From Burkholderiales bacterium (lineage in GTDB: Bacteria; Pseudomonadota; Gammaproteobacteria; Burkholderiales; Burkholderiaceae_C), in contig JAIOOS010000022.1 in the NCBI GenBank assembly GCA_021414305.1, positions 62,001 to 126,000 on the forward strand: a stretch of 64,000 bases of DNA. The letters are read 5' to 3'. How positions within the stretch are numbered: position 1 is the stretch's first letter; the number at the start of each line of letters is the position of its first letter. A model generated the notes under the pieces. It was not told the DNA's origin, did no database searches, and saw only the letters and a list, made by a program, of their open reading frames with translations. Shown here one piece after another: positions 33,356-43,312 of the stretch. The translations under genes were made by a program, and so were the position numbers.

Positions 33356-33856
33356 GTGAAGATCGCCACTGCGTCGTGGCGGGTGCTGCGCGGCTTCGGC
33401 CTCGTTCTCGCCGCGATCGTCATCTTCTTCGAGGAGTGGGGCTGGCGGCCGCTGACCGCGGGCGCCGCCTGGCTGGCGCGCCTGCTCCACCTGCAGCGGC
33501 TCGAGGCGTGGATCTCCGCCTCCCCACCCTGGGTCGCGCTGCTGCTCTTCCTGGCACCGGCGGTGCTGCTCTTTCCGCTCAAGCTGGCCGCGCTCTGGCT
33601 GATCGGCGAGGGTCGTGCCGGGACCGGCGTGTTCATCATCGTCGCCGCCAAGGTGCTGGGCACCGCGTTCGTCGGCCGGCTCTTCATCCTGGTCGAGCCG
33701 CAGTTGATGACCTTCGCCTGGTTCGCCCGCGCCCTGAACTGGTGGCGCCAGACCAAGGCGAAGATCGTCGAGGCGGTGCGTCGCTCGGCGCCGTGGCGAA
33801 CCGCGCGCGCCCTGCGCAAGCTCTGGCTCGCCCGGCTGAAGAAGGCGAGGTCCTGA
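33356..33856 (+). CDS. Small membrane protein of unknown function
   Basis: A 166-residue protein from a GTG start. Three hydrophobic stretches can be seen: VLRGFGLVLAAIVIFFEEW, WVALLLFLAPAVLLFPLKL and GVFIIVAAKVLGTAFVGRLF. The C-terminal 50 residues are basic and Arg/Lys/Trp-rich and probably cytoplasmic. No catalytic motif is visible. It overlaps the rsmE start by one base (TGATG), so it is likely coexpressed with that housekeeping gene. Confidence 0.75.
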   Translation: MKIATASWRVLRGFGLVLAAIVIFFEEWGWRPLTAGAAWLARLLHLQRLEAWISASPPWVALLLFLAPAVLLFPLKLAALWLIGEGRAGTGVFIIVAAKVLGTAFVGRLFILVEPQLMTFAWFARALNWWRQTKAKIVEAVRRSAPWRTARALRKLWLARLKKARS

Positions 33857-34629
33857 TGGCGCTGCGCATCCACCTGCCGCGCCGCTGGGCCGAGGGCGAG
33901 ACGGTCGTCCTGCCGCCGGCCGAGTCGCGCCATGTGCAGGTGCTGCGCAAGCAACCGGGCGACGCGGTGCTGCTCTTCAACGGCGACGACGCCTTCGAGT
34001 GGCCGGCGGAGATCGTCCGCATCGGCCGCAGCGAGGTCGAGCTGCGCATCGTCGGCGCGGCGCGCGAAGTCGAGCGCGAGCTGGCGGTCGCGGTCACGCT
34101 GGCGATCGGCATTCCGGCGAACGAGCGCATGGACGCCTTGGTCGAAAAGGCCACCGAGCTCGGCGCTGCGGCGATCCAGCCGCTGCTCTGCGAGCGCTCG
34201 GTCGTGCGCCTGGCCGGCGATCGCGCCGAGGCGCGCCAGCGACACTGGCAGGCGGTCGCGGCCTCGGCGAGCGAGCAGTGCGGCCGGACGCGGGTGCCGC
34301 GGGTCGCTTCGCCGGCGCGCTTCGACGCCTGGCTCGGCGAGATGGGCGGCGCGAGCGAGGCGGCCGGCCTGCCGGCACGCTGGGTGCTGAGCCTGGCCGC
34401 GGCGGCGCGGCGCCCGGCCGCCCTGCACGACCCCGCGCGCGAGGAGACGCCAGCCGGCCTGGTCGTGCTCAGCGGTCCCGAGGGCGGTCTATCGCCCGAC
34501 GAAGAGGCCGCCGCGCTGCGCCACGGGTTCGTGTCGGTCTCGCTCGGTGCGCGTGTCCTGCGCGCCGACACCGCGCCGCTGGCGCTGCTCGCCTGGCTCG
34601 GGCTGGCCGATCGGCGACGGCGCGAATGA
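33856..34629 (+). CDS. rsmE: 16S rRNA (uracil-1498-N3)-methyltransferase RsmE
   Basis: A 257-residue SPOUT methyltransferase. An N-terminal PUA-like part (AESRHVQVLRKQPGD) is followed by VEKATELGAAAIQPLLCERS. The C-terminal trefoil knot has LSGPEGGLSPDEEA and SLGARVLRADTAPLALLAWL, the S-adenosylmethionine-binding signatures of RsmE. It methylates N3 of U1498 in 16S rRNA. The ATG overlaps the previous stop, and its own stop overlaps the MFS start (ATGA). A slightly longer insertion at about residues 145-175 is Ala-rich. The assignment is secure. Confidence 0.93.
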   Translation: MALRIHLPRRWAEGETVVLPPAESRHVQVLRKQPGDAVLLFNGDDAFEWPAEIVRIGRSEVELRIVGAAREVERELAVAVTLAIGIPANERMDALVEKATELGAAAIQPLLCERSVVRLAGDRAEARQRHWQAVAASASEQCGRTRVPRVASPARFDAWLGEMGGASEAAGLPARWVLSLAAAARRPAALHDPAREETPAGLVVLSGPEGGLSPDEEAAALRHGFVSVSLGARVLRADTAPLALLAWLGLADRRRRE

Positions 34630-35804
34630 ACCGCCGGCTGCTGCTGCTCGTGCTGTGTCAGGGCTTCTTCCTGACCAACAACGTCACCTTCATCACGATC
34701 AACGGCCTGGTCGGCCTGCGCCTGGCGCCGAACGCCTGGCTGGCGACCCTTCCGGTCACTGCCTACGTGGCCGGCAGCGCGCTGTTCGCCGGGCTGGTGG
34801 GGCGGCATCAGCGCGCCTGGGGCCGGCGGCGCGCGTTCCAGCTCGGGCTCGTCGCCGCGATGGCGACGACCGCGCTCTGCGCCTGGGCCGCATGGCAGGG
34901 GCACTTCTGGCTGCTGGTCGCCGGCGCCACGCTCGCCGGCTACTACAACGCCAATGCCGGCCTGTACCGGTTCGCCGCCATCGAGCTGGTCGAGCCGCGG
35001 TTCAAGGAGAGGGCGATCTCCTGGGTCCTCGCCGGCGGCATTCTCGGCGCCGTCGTCGGCCCGAACCTGGCGCGCTGGACCCGCGACGCGCTGCCGGCGG
35101 AGTTCGCCGGCGCGTATGCCGCGCTCGCCTTCGTCGCCCTGGCGTCGCTGGTCACGATGTCGTTCATCCGGTTTCCGCCGCTGCCGCTGCCGACGCTTTC
35201 GGCCCCCGGGCGGCCGCTCGCCGAGATCGCGGCGCAGCCGGTGTACATCCTCGCCGTGATCGCCTGTGCCGTCGGCTACGGCGTGATGAACCTGCTCATG
35301 GCGGCGACGCCGATCGCGATGGCGATGTGCGCGCATCCGTTCGACGACGCGGCCCTGGTGATCCAGTGGCACGTGCTCGGCATGTTCGTGCCGAGCTTCT
35401 TCACCGGCAGCCTGATCCGGCGCTTCGGCGCGGTGCGCGTGATCGCGGTCGGCCTGCTGCTCGAGTGCGCCTGCGTCGCGGTGGCGCTGAGCGGGGTCGA
35501 CCTGACGCGCTTCCTGGTCGCCCTGTTCACCCTCGGCGTCGGCTGGAACTTCCTCTTCATCGGTGGCACGACCCTCTTCACCCAGGCCTATCGGCCGGAG
35601 GAAAGGACCACCGCGCAGGCATCGATGGACACGATCATCTTCGCCACGATGACGATCACCTCGTTCAGCTCGGGCGCGCTCGTCACGACCCAGGGCTGGA
35701 CCCTTCTCAACCTCGGCTCGATCGTGCCGCTGGCGCTGATCGGCGCGGCGCTGCTCTGGTACGCGGCACAGCAGCGCGCCGCGCTACGCGCCCGAACCCG
35801 CTAG
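34626..35804 (+). CDS. MFS transporter
   Basis: A 392-residue membrane protein with about twelve hydrophobic segments, for example LLLLVLCQGFFLTNNVTFI and LAVIACAVGYGVMNLLMAA. GLVGRHQRAWGRRRAFQLG between segments 2 and 3 corresponds to the basic MFS loop. It belongs to a smaller MFS group common in proteobacteria whose cargo is unknown. The start overlaps rsmE by four bases. The end overlaps the convergent rlmL-like gene: the stop codons share bases 35802-35803. Confidence 0.86.
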   Translation: MNRRLLLLVLCQGFFLTNNVTFITINGLVGLRLAPNAWLATLPVTAYVAGSALFAGLVGRHQRAWGRRRAFQLGLVAAMATTALCAWAAWQGHFWLLVAGATLAGYYNANAGLYRFAAIELVEPRFKERAISWVLAGGILGAVVGPNLARWTRDALPAEFAGAYAALAFVALASLVTMSFIRFPPLPLPTLSAPGRPLAEIAAQPVYILAVIACAVGYGVMNLLMAATPIAMAMCAHPFDDAALVIQWHVLGMFVPSFFTGSLIRRFGAVRVIAVGLLLECACVAVALSGVDLTRFLVALFTLGVGWNFLFIGGTTLFTQAYRPEERTTAQASMDTIIFATMTITSFSSGALVTTQGWTLLNLGSIVPLALIGAALLWYAAQQRAALRARTR

Positions 35805-37060
35805 GCCTGGCCGGCCGCCGCGTCGGTCCTGCGCGCCGAGCCGGCGACCAGCTCGAAGCGGAACAGGCGGCACTCGATCGGCCCGTTCCAGAGCGGCACG
35901 CGGCGCGATTCCTTCAGGCGCATCGCGCTCGGCAGGCGCATGTCGGGGCTGAGGATCCAGGCCGTCCAGCCGGCGGGATGGCCGGTGTAGGCGTGCTTCC
36001 AGTGCGTCGCCAGGCGCGGGAAGAAGTCGCTCGGCGTCGACCGGTCTTCGGCCGAGTCCCGCGTCGCCCGGGCGGCCGACTTGCCGCCGACCTCGATCCG
36101 TTCGCCGTACGGCGGGTTGAGCATCAGCGTGCCCGGCAGCTCGGCGGGGAGGCGGGGTGCCGGCCGCTCCAGCGCGTCGCCGCCGTTGAACTGGATCGCG
36201 TGGGCGACGCCGGCGCGCTCGGCATTGCGCCTGGCGAAGTCGACCATGCGGAACGAGAGATCGCTGGCGAAGATCGGCACCTCGGGCGCGCGCACCCGCT
36301 CCTTCGCCCGGCTGCGCAGGCGCTGCAACTCGGCGCGCATCTCGACGCTGGTGAAGGGCAGCAACCGCTCGCAGGCGAAGCGGCGCAGCGCCCCGGGGGC
36401 GATGCCGCAGGCGATCTGCGCCGCCTCGATCGCGATCGTGCCCGAGCCGCAGCAGGGGTCGTGCAGGGCGCCGCCGGCCGCCGGCGTGCCGCGCCAGCCG
36501 GCGGCGGCGAGCATGGCCGCGGCCAGCGTCTCCTTGAGCGGCGCGTCGCCGGTGTCGGTGCGCCAGCCGCGCTTGAACAGCGACTCGCCCGAGCTGTCGA
36601 CGTAGACCTGGGCGCGCTCCGGGCCGACGTGCAGCACGACCGTGAGGTCGGGCCGGGCGACGTCGACGCTGGGCCGCTCGCCGGTCGCCTCGCGCAGCTG
36701 GTCGCAGACCGCGTCCTTGATGCGCAGGGCGGCGAAGTTCAGGCTCTTCAGCGGGCTGCGCTGCGCCGTGCTGTCGACGCGCAGCGTCTGCTGCGGCGTG
36801 ATCCAGTCGCCCCAGTCGACGCTGCGGGCGAGCGCGTAGAGATCGTCCTCGGTCCGGTACTCGCCCTCCGCGACCTCGATCAGCACGCGCTGCGCGAGCC
36901 GGCTTTCGAGGTTGAGGAGCATGACCTCGCGCGGGTCGCCGGCCAGCGCCACGCCGCCGCGTCGCGCCTCGACGCGGGCTTCGGGCAGCAGGGCGCGGAC
37001 CTCGGCATCGAGCAGCGCCTCGACGCCGGCGGCGCATGGCAGGAAGATCGGCAGCGGCAT
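35801..37060 (-). CDS. rlmL: THUMP-domain 23S rRNA guanine-N2 methyltransferase (RlmL N-terminal type)
   Basis: A 419-residue RNA methyltransferase. After an N-terminal ferredoxin-like part (IFLPCAAGVEALLDAEV), a THUMP domain spans about residues 60-155; the Rossmann-like methyltransferase has LHDPCCGSGTIAIEA (motif I, about 205-220) and MLNPPYGERIEVG (motif IV, NPPY). In E. coli RlmL is fused to RlmK and modifies G2445; here only the RlmL half is present, as in many betaproteobacteria. The gene lies 25 bases downstream of rpoN on the same strand. Its last 60 residues, ending AAAGQA, are less conserved. Confidence 0.9.
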   Translation of the reverse strand: MPLPIFLPCAAGVEALLDAEVRALLPEARVEARRGGVALAGDPREVMLLNLESRLAQRVLIEVAEGEYRTEDDLYALARSVDWGDWITPQQTLRVDSTAQRSPLKSLNFAALRIKDAVCDQLREATGERPSVDVARPDLTVVLHVGPERAQVYVDSSGESLFKRGWRTDTGDAPLKETLAAAMLAAAGWRGTPAAGGALHDPCCGSGTIAIEAAQIACGIAPGALRRFACERLLPFTSVEMRAELQRLRSRAKERVRAPEVPIFASDLSFRMVDFARRNAERAGVAHAIQFNGGDALERPAPRLPAELPGTLMLNPPYGERIEVGGKSAARATRDSAEDRSTPSDFFPRLATHWKHAYTGHPAGWTAWILSPDMRLPSAMRLKESRRVPLWNGPIECRLFRFELVAGSARRTDAAAGQA

Positions 37061-37085
37061 GGGAAGGAGGCGGCGTCTGGCGCCG

Positions 37086-38669
37086 CTACATCGCCTTGCG
37101 CAGCTGCGTCGGCGCGATCTTCAGCGCTTCGCGGTACTTGGCGACGGTGCGGCGTGCGACATGGATGCCCTGCTCCTCGAGCATCAGCGAGATCTGGCTG
37201 TCGGACAGCGGCTTGGCCGGGTCTTCGGCGCCGACGATCTGCCGGATCAGCGCCCGCACCGCGGTGCTCGAGGCGTTGCCGCCGGCCTCGGTGGCGAGCG
37301 AGGAGCCGAAGAAGTACTTGAGCTCGAAGGTGCCGAACGGCGTCGACATGTACTTCGCCGTGGTCACGCGCGAGATCGTCGATTCGTGCAGGCCCAGCTC
37401 GTCGGCGATCTCGCGCAGCACCAGCGGCTTCATGGCGATCGCGCCGTGCGTGAAGAAGCTCTTCTGCCGCTCGACGATCGCCTGCGAGACGCGCTGGATC
37501 GTGTCGAAGCGCTGCAGGATGTTCTTGACGAACCAGCGCGCTTCCTGAAGCCGCGAGTTCAGGCCGGCGGCGGCGCCGTTGAGCGAATTGCCGCGCCCGC
37601 CCGGGCCGCGCTGGGCGCGGATCGCGTTGGCGTACAGGTCGTTGATGCGCAGCTTGGGCATCACGTCGGGATTGAGCGTCACCTTCCAGCCGCGGCCCGA
37701 CTTCTGCACGATGACGTCGGGGACGACGATGTTCGCCTCGGCGCGGGCGAAGGGCCGCCCGGGCTTGGGCTCGAGGGCGACGATCAGCGCCTGCGCTTCG
37801 CGCAGCAGCGTTTCGTCGGCGCCGGTGACGGCCATCAGCTTCTTCAGGTCGCGCCGCGCCAGCAGCTGCAGATGGCTCTTGCAGACGATGATGGCGATCG
37901 CCTGCGCTTCGCCCCGCTCCAGCGTACGCAGTTGCAGCGTCAGGCACTCGGCCAGGTCGCGGGCGCCGACGCCGGTGGGTTCCATGCTCTGCAGGAAACG
38001 CAGGCCGCAGCGCAGCTGGGCGAGGATCGGGTCTCCCGGCTCGTCCTCGTCGGCGCATTCGTCCGCGGCGTCGCGCTCGAACTCCATGCCGCCTTCGCGC
38101 AGGCGCTCGGCGATGTCCTCGAGCGAATCGGCCAGGTAGCCCTCGTCGTCGAGCGAGTCGATCAGCACCAGCACCGCCGCCGCATCGGCGTCGCCGAGGC
38201 GCATGCTCGAAAGCTGGCTGCGCAGGTGGTCCTGCAGGCTGGTGGTCGGCGTGTCGCGGTCGGAGTCGTCGAAGTCGGCGTCGTTCTGCGTGCGGGTCTT
38301 GCCCGGCGTCTCGCGGATGCCGTCGAAGTCTTCGCGCTCGGTGCCGTTTTCCCAGTCCTCGCGCTCGGTGCCGCCGAAGTCGGCCGCGCCATCGATCGCC
38401 GGCACGTCGTCGCCGCCGCCGTCGCTGGTTTCGGCGGCCCGCTCCGACTCGCGCTCGCCGGCGTGCTCGGCGCTCGAGAGCCGCTCGGCGAGCGGCTCGA
38501 ACGCGGGTGCCGCCTCTTCCTCGGCCTCGAGGAAGGGGTTCTGCTCGAGCATCTGCTCGACTTCCTGGTGCAGCTCGAGCGTCGAGAGCTGCAGCAGCCG
38601 GATCGACTGCTGCAGCTGCGGCGTCAGCGCCAGGTGCTGCGAGAGGCGAACCTGCAGGGACGGCTTCAT
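37086..38669 (-). CDS. rpoN: RNA polymerase sigma-54 factor
   Basis: A 527-residue protein. The N-terminal activator-contact region is LTPQLQQSIRLLQLSTLEL, with QNPFLE. An acidic, low-complexity region II covers about residues 55-145. The core-binding region follows, then a helix-turn-helix at about 395-420 (ADELGLHESTISRVTTAKY). The RpoN box ARRTVAKYREALKI lies at the end and reads the -24 element. Sigma-54 directs enhancer-dependent promoters for nitrogen, motility and other functions. Its place three bases after lptB is the standard proteobacterial order. The acidic region II is longer than in E. coli, as usual in this group. Confidence 0.95.
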   Translation of the reverse strand: MKPSLQVRLSQHLALTPQLQQSIRLLQLSTLELHQEVEQMLEQNPFLEAEEEAAPAFEPLAERLSSAEHAGERESERAAETSDGGGDDVPAIDGAADFGGTEREDWENGTEREDFDGIRETPGKTRTQNDADFDDSDRDTPTTSLQDHLRSQLSSMRLGDADAAAVLVLIDSLDDEGYLADSLEDIAERLREGGMEFERDAADECADEDEPGDPILAQLRCGLRFLQSMEPTGVGARDLAECLTLQLRTLERGEAQAIAIIVCKSHLQLLARRDLKKLMAVTGADETLLREAQALIVALEPKPGRPFARAEANIVVPDVIVQKSGRGWKVTLNPDVMPKLRINDLYANAIRAQRGPGGRGNSLNGAAAGLNSRLQEARWFVKNILQRFDTIQRVSQAIVERQKSFFTHGAIAMKPLVLREIADELGLHESTISRVTTAKYMSTPFGTFELKYFFGSSLATEAGGNASSTAVRALIRQIVGAEDPAKPLSDSQISLMLEEQGIHVARRTVAKYREALKIAPTQLRKAM

Positions 38670-38672
38670 TCC

Positions 38673-39440
38673 CTACATCCGGAAGTTCTCGCCGAGATAG
38701 ACCTTGCGGACGTCGGCGTTGGCGACGATCTCGGCCGGCGTGCCCTCGGCGAGCACCCGTCCCGCACTGATGATGTAGGCACGGTCGCAGATGCCGAGCG
38801 TTTCGCGCACGTTGTGGTCGGTGATGAGCACGCCGATGCCGCGTTCCTTGAGGAAGCCGATGATTCGCTGGATCTCGATCACCGCGATCGGGTCGATGCC
38901 CGCGAACGGCTCGTCGAGGAGGATGAAGCGCGGCTGCGTCGCCAGCGCCCGGGCGATCTCGACCCGGCGCCGTTCGCCGCCCGAGAGCGCGGGGGCGGGC
39001 GAGGTGCGGAGCTTCTCGATCGACAGGTCGCGCAGCAGGGCGTCGAGCATCTCGTCGATGACAGGCTTCTTCAGCGCCCGGCCGTCCGGCCCGACCTGCA
39101 GCTCGAGCACGGCACGGATGTTCTGCTCGACATTGAGCTTGCGGAAGATCGAAGGCTCCTGCGGCAGGTAGGAGAGGCCGAGGCGCGAGCGCTGGTGGAT
39201 CGGCATGCGCTCGACCCGCCGGCCCTCGATCGTGATCTCGCCGCCGTCGGCGCGGACCAGGCCGACGATCATGTAGAAGCTCGTCGTCTTGCCCGCGCCG
39301 TTCGGCCCGAGCAGCCCCACCACCTCGCCGCTCCTGACCGCGAGGCGGACGCCGTCGACGACGGTGCGCGAGCCGTACGACTTGCGCAGATTCAGCGCCT
39401 CGAGGCGGTGAACCGGCGCGCTCGCCGGAACCGCGCTCAC
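38673..39440 (-). CDS. lptB: LPS export ABC transporter ATP-binding protein LptB
   Basis: A 255-residue ABC ATPase. Walker A is [13 protein letters not shown], the Q-loop [10 protein letters not shown], the signature [11 protein letters not shown], Walker [11 protein letters not shown], and the H-switch [11 protein letters not shown]. LptB powers lipopolysaccharide extraction by LptFGC. GTG at 39440 is taken as the start because it overlaps the lptA stop (GTGA) and gives the normal length; no ATG lies nearby. It is followed by rpoN after three bases. Confidence 0.94.
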   Translation of the reverse strand: MSAVPASAPVHRLEALNLRKSYGSRTVVDGVRLAVRSGEVVGLLGPNGAGKTTSFYMIVGLVRADGGEITIEGRRVERMPIHQRSRLGLSYLPQEPSIFRKLNVEQNIRAVLELQVGPDGRALKKPVIDEMLDALLRDLSIEKLRTSPAPALSGGERRRVEIARALATQPRFILLDEPFAGIDPIAVIEIQRIIGFLKERGIGVLITDHNVRETLGICDRAYIISAGRVLAEGTPAEIVANADVRKVYLGENFRM

Positions 39441-40114
39441 TTCGGCTCCCCGATCGCCGGCGTGAGCTTCAGCCCCGGCGCGCTGGCGGCGGCGGCGCTC
39501 GCGGCGGCTTTCGCTTCGGCGGCCGCGGCGCTGCCTTCCTTGGGCGCCAGCACCGCCCGGACCCGGCCGCCGGGGTTGGCGGCCGTCGCCTGCGCGCCGC
39601 CGGAGACGTTGAAGACCTCGGTGGCGCTGTCGTAGGTGACCAGGTTGCCGGTCAGCTCGTCGGCGGCGTTGGCGCCGCGCAGGCGCCGCACCGTCGCGTT
39701 CTTGACGAAGCGGATCACGTCGGACTTGCCGTCGTACTCCAGGCGCTCGGCGTCGCCCTCGATCCATTCGTCGGGCGCGTCGCGCTTCTGCCGGAAGGTC
39801 GCGTGCTGCGCCGGCGAGCCGGTCGCGACCGCGCTGCGGTAGCCGTCCGGCGATTCGCGGACCTCGATCCGTGCCGCCCGGATGATCATCGTGCCCTTGG
39901 TGACGACGACGTTGCCGTTGAAGATGAACACCTGGTTCAGCAGGTCGCCGGAGCTGGAGGCGTCGGCCTCGACGGTCAGCTCCTTGAAGCGGTCGGCCTT
40001 CTCGGCGAGGGCGGGGGCGCTCGCCAGGGCGAGCGCGCCGCCCCAGAGCAGGGCGGCGGAGAGGCGACGACGGCGAGGCACGGGGGAAAAGTCCGGGTAA
40101 AGGTGATTCCGCAT
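39437..40114 (-). CDS. lptA: LPS transport periplasmic protein LptA
   Basis: A 225-residue exported protein with an OstA/LptA beta-jellyroll domain from about residue 45 to 170: [40 protein letters not shown] and [10 protein letters not shown]. The signal peptide is [24 protein letters not shown]. The ATG at 40114 is preferred; another at 40138 adds eight residues, and neither has a clear ribosome site. LptA forms the bridge carrying LPS across the periplasm. The C-terminal tail is Ala/Lys-rich. The usual upstream partner lptC is absent: the gene upstream is dsbA, 130 bases away. Confidence 0.92.
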   Translation of the reverse strand: MRNHLYPDFSPVPRRRRLSAALLWGGALALASAPALAEKADRFKELTVEADASSSGDLLNQVFIFNGNVVVTKGTMIIRAARIEVRESPDGYRSAVATGSPAQHATFRQKRDAPDEWIEGDAERLEYDGKSDVIRFVKNATVRRLRGANAADELTGNLVTYDSATEVFNVSGGAQATAANPGGRVRAVLAPKEGSAAAAEAKAAASAAAASAPGLKLTPAIGEPK

Positions 40115-40244
40115 GGCGGCATGAAACTTGCAGGCCATTCTATGCGAGGCATCACGAATCGTGCGCCTGGAAGCGGTCGAATCTCACGCCGCGCCGGGCC
40201 TCCTGGCCCGATTCATGCCGGCCGCGGAGCGCTCCGCCTGCGGG

Positions 40245-40931
40245 TCAGCCGGCCTTGCGAACCCGCGCCACCAGGGTGTCGACGACGCCGAGCAGGCGTT
40301 CGTTGCCCACCGCCGGGCCCTTGGCGGGCTGGCCCGTGTTGGCCAGGTTGCCGTTCGTGTAGAAGCGCCCCTGCACGCCCATCGCCGGCACCGCGTCGAT
40401 CTTGTAGGCCTCGGCGAGCTGGCGCGCCTGCTGGCACTGCGCCGCGACCGCGGGCGAGCCGTACAGCGTCATGAAGCGGATCGGATCGGCGCCGTTCTTC
40501 AGCGCGAACGCCGCCATGTCCTCGGGGGTGCGCAGGCGCGCACGGTCGTTGTGGATCGCGGCGAAGACCTTGCGCTGCAGGCTCGGCACGAGGCCGAGCG
40601 CCTCCAGCGTGTAGAACAGGCGCTGCTGGGCGGCGAACGGCGTCTCCTGGAACCAGACCGGCACCCGGCGCAGGACGACGTTGGCCGGCAGGTTCTTCGA
40701 CCAGGCTTCGAGCGCGGGCTCGAAGGCGTTGCAGTGCGGGCACTCGTACCAGAAGAACTCGACCACCTCGATCTTGCCGACAGCGGCCACCGGCGCCGGC
40801 TGTTCGAGGCGAACGTAGTGCACGTTTTCCGCGGGCCAGGCCTGCTGGGCCGTGGCCGGAGCGACCAGGCCTGCCCCGCCGAGCCCGGCGGCGACGAGGC
40901 CGAGCGAGAAGTCACGCCGAGCGAGTGTCAT
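40245..40931 (-). CDS. dsbA: Thiol:disulfide interchange protein DsbA
   Basis: A 228-residue periplasmic thioredoxin-fold oxidoreductase. The active site is CPHC in EFFWYECPHCNAF, and the cis-proline loop is VPAMG. It puts disulfides into exported proteins and is reoxidised by DsbB. The N-terminus is MTLARRDFSLGLVAAGLGG, a signal with an RRDF pair resembling a Tat signal, and it ends at ATAQQ. It follows the SPOR gene by nine bases and sits upstream of lptA-lptB. Exported cysteine-rich proteins in the window, such as the RCC1 lipoprotein, are plausible clients. Confidence 0.93.
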   Translation of the reverse strand: MTLARRDFSLGLVAAGLGGAGLVAPATAQQAWPAENVHYVRLEQPAPVAAVGKIEVVEFFWYECPHCNAFEPALEAWSKNLPANVVLRRVPVWFQETPFAAQQRLFYTLEALGLVPSLQRKVFAAIHNDRARLRTPEDMAAFALKNGADPIRFMTLYGSPAVAAQCQQARQLAEAYKIDAVPAMGVQGRFYTNGNLANTGQPAKGPAVGNERLLGVVDTLVARVRKAG

Positions 40932-40940
40932 GGCCCGAAT

Positions 40941-41609
40941 CTACTTCTGAACCCGGACCAGCGCCGAGTCGACCCCGGCATCGCCGAGCTTTTCCTTGGC
41001 CGCATCGGCGTCTTCCTTCTTCTCGAACGGGCCGACCCGGACGCGGTAGACGGTGCGTCCGCCCTGCTCGCGCTCGGTCAGCCTGCTCTCGACGCCGAGC
41101 ATCGCCAGCCGGGCGCGCTGCTGCTCGGCGTCTTCGCTGCGGGCGAAGGCGCCGGCCTGGACGAAGTAGGAGAACGGATCGCCGCCGGCCGCCAGCGCCT
41201 GCGACGCCCGTGGCGAGGGCGCGCTCGCCGCCACCGTGGTCCCGGCGCTCGCGCCCGAGGCCGGACGCGCGACCCGCGGCGCGCTGGCGGCGCCCGGCAG
41301 GGGATCGACCGGCGTCGGCGGCGGCGGCAGCACCGTGGTCGGGGGCGACACGCCGGGCGTGGCCGACGACGCAGGCAGCGGCGCCGGGTTCTTGCCGGCG
41401 AGCGCGCTGTTGGGGTCCCAGTTCTTGTTGCGCTCGACCTCGGCCGCGTCCTGGCCGGGCTGGCGCCCCTGGACCTTGTTGACGAACGGGTTCGGCGCCT
41501 TGGTGACGTAGAGGGCGACGCCGAGGGCGATCGACAGGCCGATCAGGAGGCCGATCACGAGGCCGATGATGAAGCCGCCGCGCTGGCCGCGGGGTTGTGC
41601 TGATTTCAT
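40941..41609 (-). CDS. SPOR-domain cell-division/envelope protein
   Basis: A 222-residue single-pass inner-membrane protein: short cytoplasmic tail, membrane helix [21 protein letters not shown] (about residues 13-33), a long Pro/Ala linker, and a SPOR domain at about 147-220 ([21 protein letters not shown] and [21 protein letters not shown]). SPOR domains bind denuded peptidoglycan at the septum; FtsN is the best-known case, and this is an FtsN-like protein. The start overlaps the argS stop (ATGA), an order common in betaproteobacteria, and dsbA follows. Confidence 0.9.
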   Translation of the reverse strand: MKSAQPRGQRGGFIIGLVIGLLIGLSIALGVALYVTKAPNPFVNKVQGRQPGQDAAEVERNKNWDPNSALAGKNPAPLPASSATPGVSPPTTVLPPPPTPVDPLPGAASAPRVARPASGASAGTTVAASAPSPRASQALAAGGDPFSYFVQAGAFARSEDAEQQRARLAMLGVESRLTEREQGGRTVYRVRVGPFEKKEDADAAKEKLGDAGVDSALVRVQK

Positions 41610-43312
41610 GCGGGTTCCGGTTCTCTGTCCATGCGCTCGGGCGCGCTGACGCCGAGCAGCGCCAGCGCATTGCGAATGACCTGGCGCGTCGCCGCCAGCA
41701 AGGCGAGGCGCGCTCGGGCCAGCTCGGCGTCGGCGACGAGGAAGCGCTCGGCGGCGTAGTAGCTGTGGAAGGCGGCGGCGAGCTCGCGCAGGTAGAACGC
41801 GACCTCGTGCGGCGCCAGGGCCGCCGCGGCGCTGGCGAGCATCTCGGGATAGTCGGCGAGCTTTCTCAGCAGCGCGGTCTCGCTGGCCGCCGAAAGGCGC
41901 GCCAGGTCGGCCGCGGCGAGGCCGGCGACGTCGCCGCCCTGGGCCTCGAACTCGCGGATCACCGACGAGATCCGCGCATGCGCGTACTGGACGTAGAAGA
42001 CCGGGTTCTCGTCGTTCTGCTTGAGCGCGAGGTCGACGTCGAAGGTGAACTCCGTGTCGGCCTTCCTGCTCAGCATGAAGAAGCGGACCGCGTCGCGGCC
42101 GGTCCAGTCGATCAGGTCGCGCAGCGTGACGTACGAGCCGGCGCGCTTGGAAAGCTTCACCTCCTGGCCGTCGCGCTCGACCCGGACCATCGTGTTGAGC
42201 ACGTAGTCGGGGTAGCCGGAAGGCACGCCCATGTCGGCGGCCTGCAGCCCGGCGCGGACGCGGGCGATCGTGCCGTGGTGATCGGTCCCCTGCAGGTTGA
42301 TCGCCTTGCGAAAGCCGCGCTCGAACTTGGCGAGGTGGTAGGCGACGTCGGGCACGAAGTAGGTGTACGTGCCGTCGGACTTGCGCATCACGCGGTCCTT
42401 GTCGTCGCCGTACTCGGTGGTGCGCAGCCAGAGCGCGCCGTCCGCCTCGTAGGTCTTGCCCGAAGCGACCAGGCGCTCGACGGTCGACTCGACCCGGCCG
42501 TTCGTGTACAGGCTCGACTCGAGGAAGTAGGTGTCGAAGCGCACGCCGAACGCGGCGAGGTCGAGGTCCTGCTCGTGGCGCAGGTAGGCGACCGCGAACT
42601 CGCGGATTCCGTCGCGGTCGTCCCGGCGGCCCGACGCGGTGAACGCGCGGTCGTCGGCCTGCACGGTCTTGCCGGCGAGGAAGTCGGCGGCGATGTCGGC
42701 GACGTAGTCGCCGTTGTAGGCGTTCTCCGGCCAGCCCGGTTCGCCGGGGGCGAGGCCGGCGAGGCGCGCCTCGACCGAGGCGGTGAGCGTCGCGATCTGC
42801 ACGCCGGCGTCGTTGTAATAGAACTCGCGCGCGACCTTCCTGCCCTGCGTCTCGAGCAGGTTGCAGATCGCGTCGCCGAGGGCCGCCTGGCGGGCATGGC
42901 CGAGGTGCAGCGGGCCGGTCGGGTTGGCGGAGACGAACTCCACCAGCACCGTTTCGCCCGAGCCGGCGGCGACGCGCCCGAACGCCGCGCCGCTCTCCAG
43001 CACCTCGGCGACGATCCGCTGCCGCGCCGCCGCGCGCAGGTGCAGGTTGATGAAGCCGGGGCCGGCGACGTCGATCGCTTCGACCCAGCGCTCCACCGCG
43101 GTCTTCTTCTTCAGCGCGGCGATCAGCTCGGCCGCGACCTCGCGCGGGTTGCGCCGCTGCGCCTTGGCCAGCGGCATCGCCGCGGTGCAGGCGAGGTCGC
43201 CGTGCGCGGCCTGGCGCGGCGTCTCGAACGCCGCCACCAGCGTGTTGCCTGGGTTCACTTCGTCCATCGCTGCGCGCAGCGCATCGAGCAATTCATCACG
43301 GGCCCGGGTCAT
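41606..43312 (-). CDS. argS: Arginyl-tRNA synthetase
   Basis: A 568-residue class I synthetase. [17 protein letters not shown] carries the HIGH-type motif (HLGH, about residue 130), and [13 protein letters not shown] is the KMSK-equivalent region. The N-terminal add-1 domain ([24 protein letters not shown]) and the DALR anticodon-binding domain ([12 protein letters not shown] onward) are both present. It charges tRNA-Arg and needs that tRNA for amino-acid activation. It is the first gene of the minus-strand run argS - SPOR - dsbA - lptA - lptB - rpoN - rlmL and is divergent from the kinase at 43461. Confidence 0.95.
   Translation of the reverse strand: MTRARDELLDALRAAMDEVNPGNTLVAAFETPRQAAHGDLACTAAMPLAKAQRRNPREVAAELIAALKKKTAVERWVEAIDVAGPGFINLHLRAAARQRIVAEVLESGAAFGRVAAGSGETVLVEFVSANPTGPLHLGHARQAALGDAICNLLETQGRKVAREFYYNDAGVQIATLTASVEARLAGLAPGEPGWPENAYNGDYVADIAADFLAGKTVQADDRAFTASGRRDDRDGIREFAVAYLRHEQDLDLAAFGVRFDTYFLESSLYTNGRVESTVERLVASGKTYEADGALWLRTTEYGDDKDRVMRKSDGTYTYFVPDVAYHLAKFERGFRKAINLQGTDHHGTIARVRAGLQAADMGVPSGYPDYVLNTMVRVERDGQEVKLSKRAGSYVTLRDLIDWTGRDAVRFFMLSRKADTEFTFDVDLALKQNDENPVFYVQYAHARISSVIREFEAQGGDVAGLAAADLARLSAASETALLRKLADYPEMLASAAAALAPHEVAFYLRELAAAFHSYYAAERFLVADAELARARLALLAATRQVIRNALALLGVSAPERMDREPEPA

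Noticed and set aside
30997..34428. Long minus-strand frame of more than 1100 codons opposite fadD to rsmE
   Set aside because: No domain or signal; the plus-strand genes have full family signatures and coupled starts.
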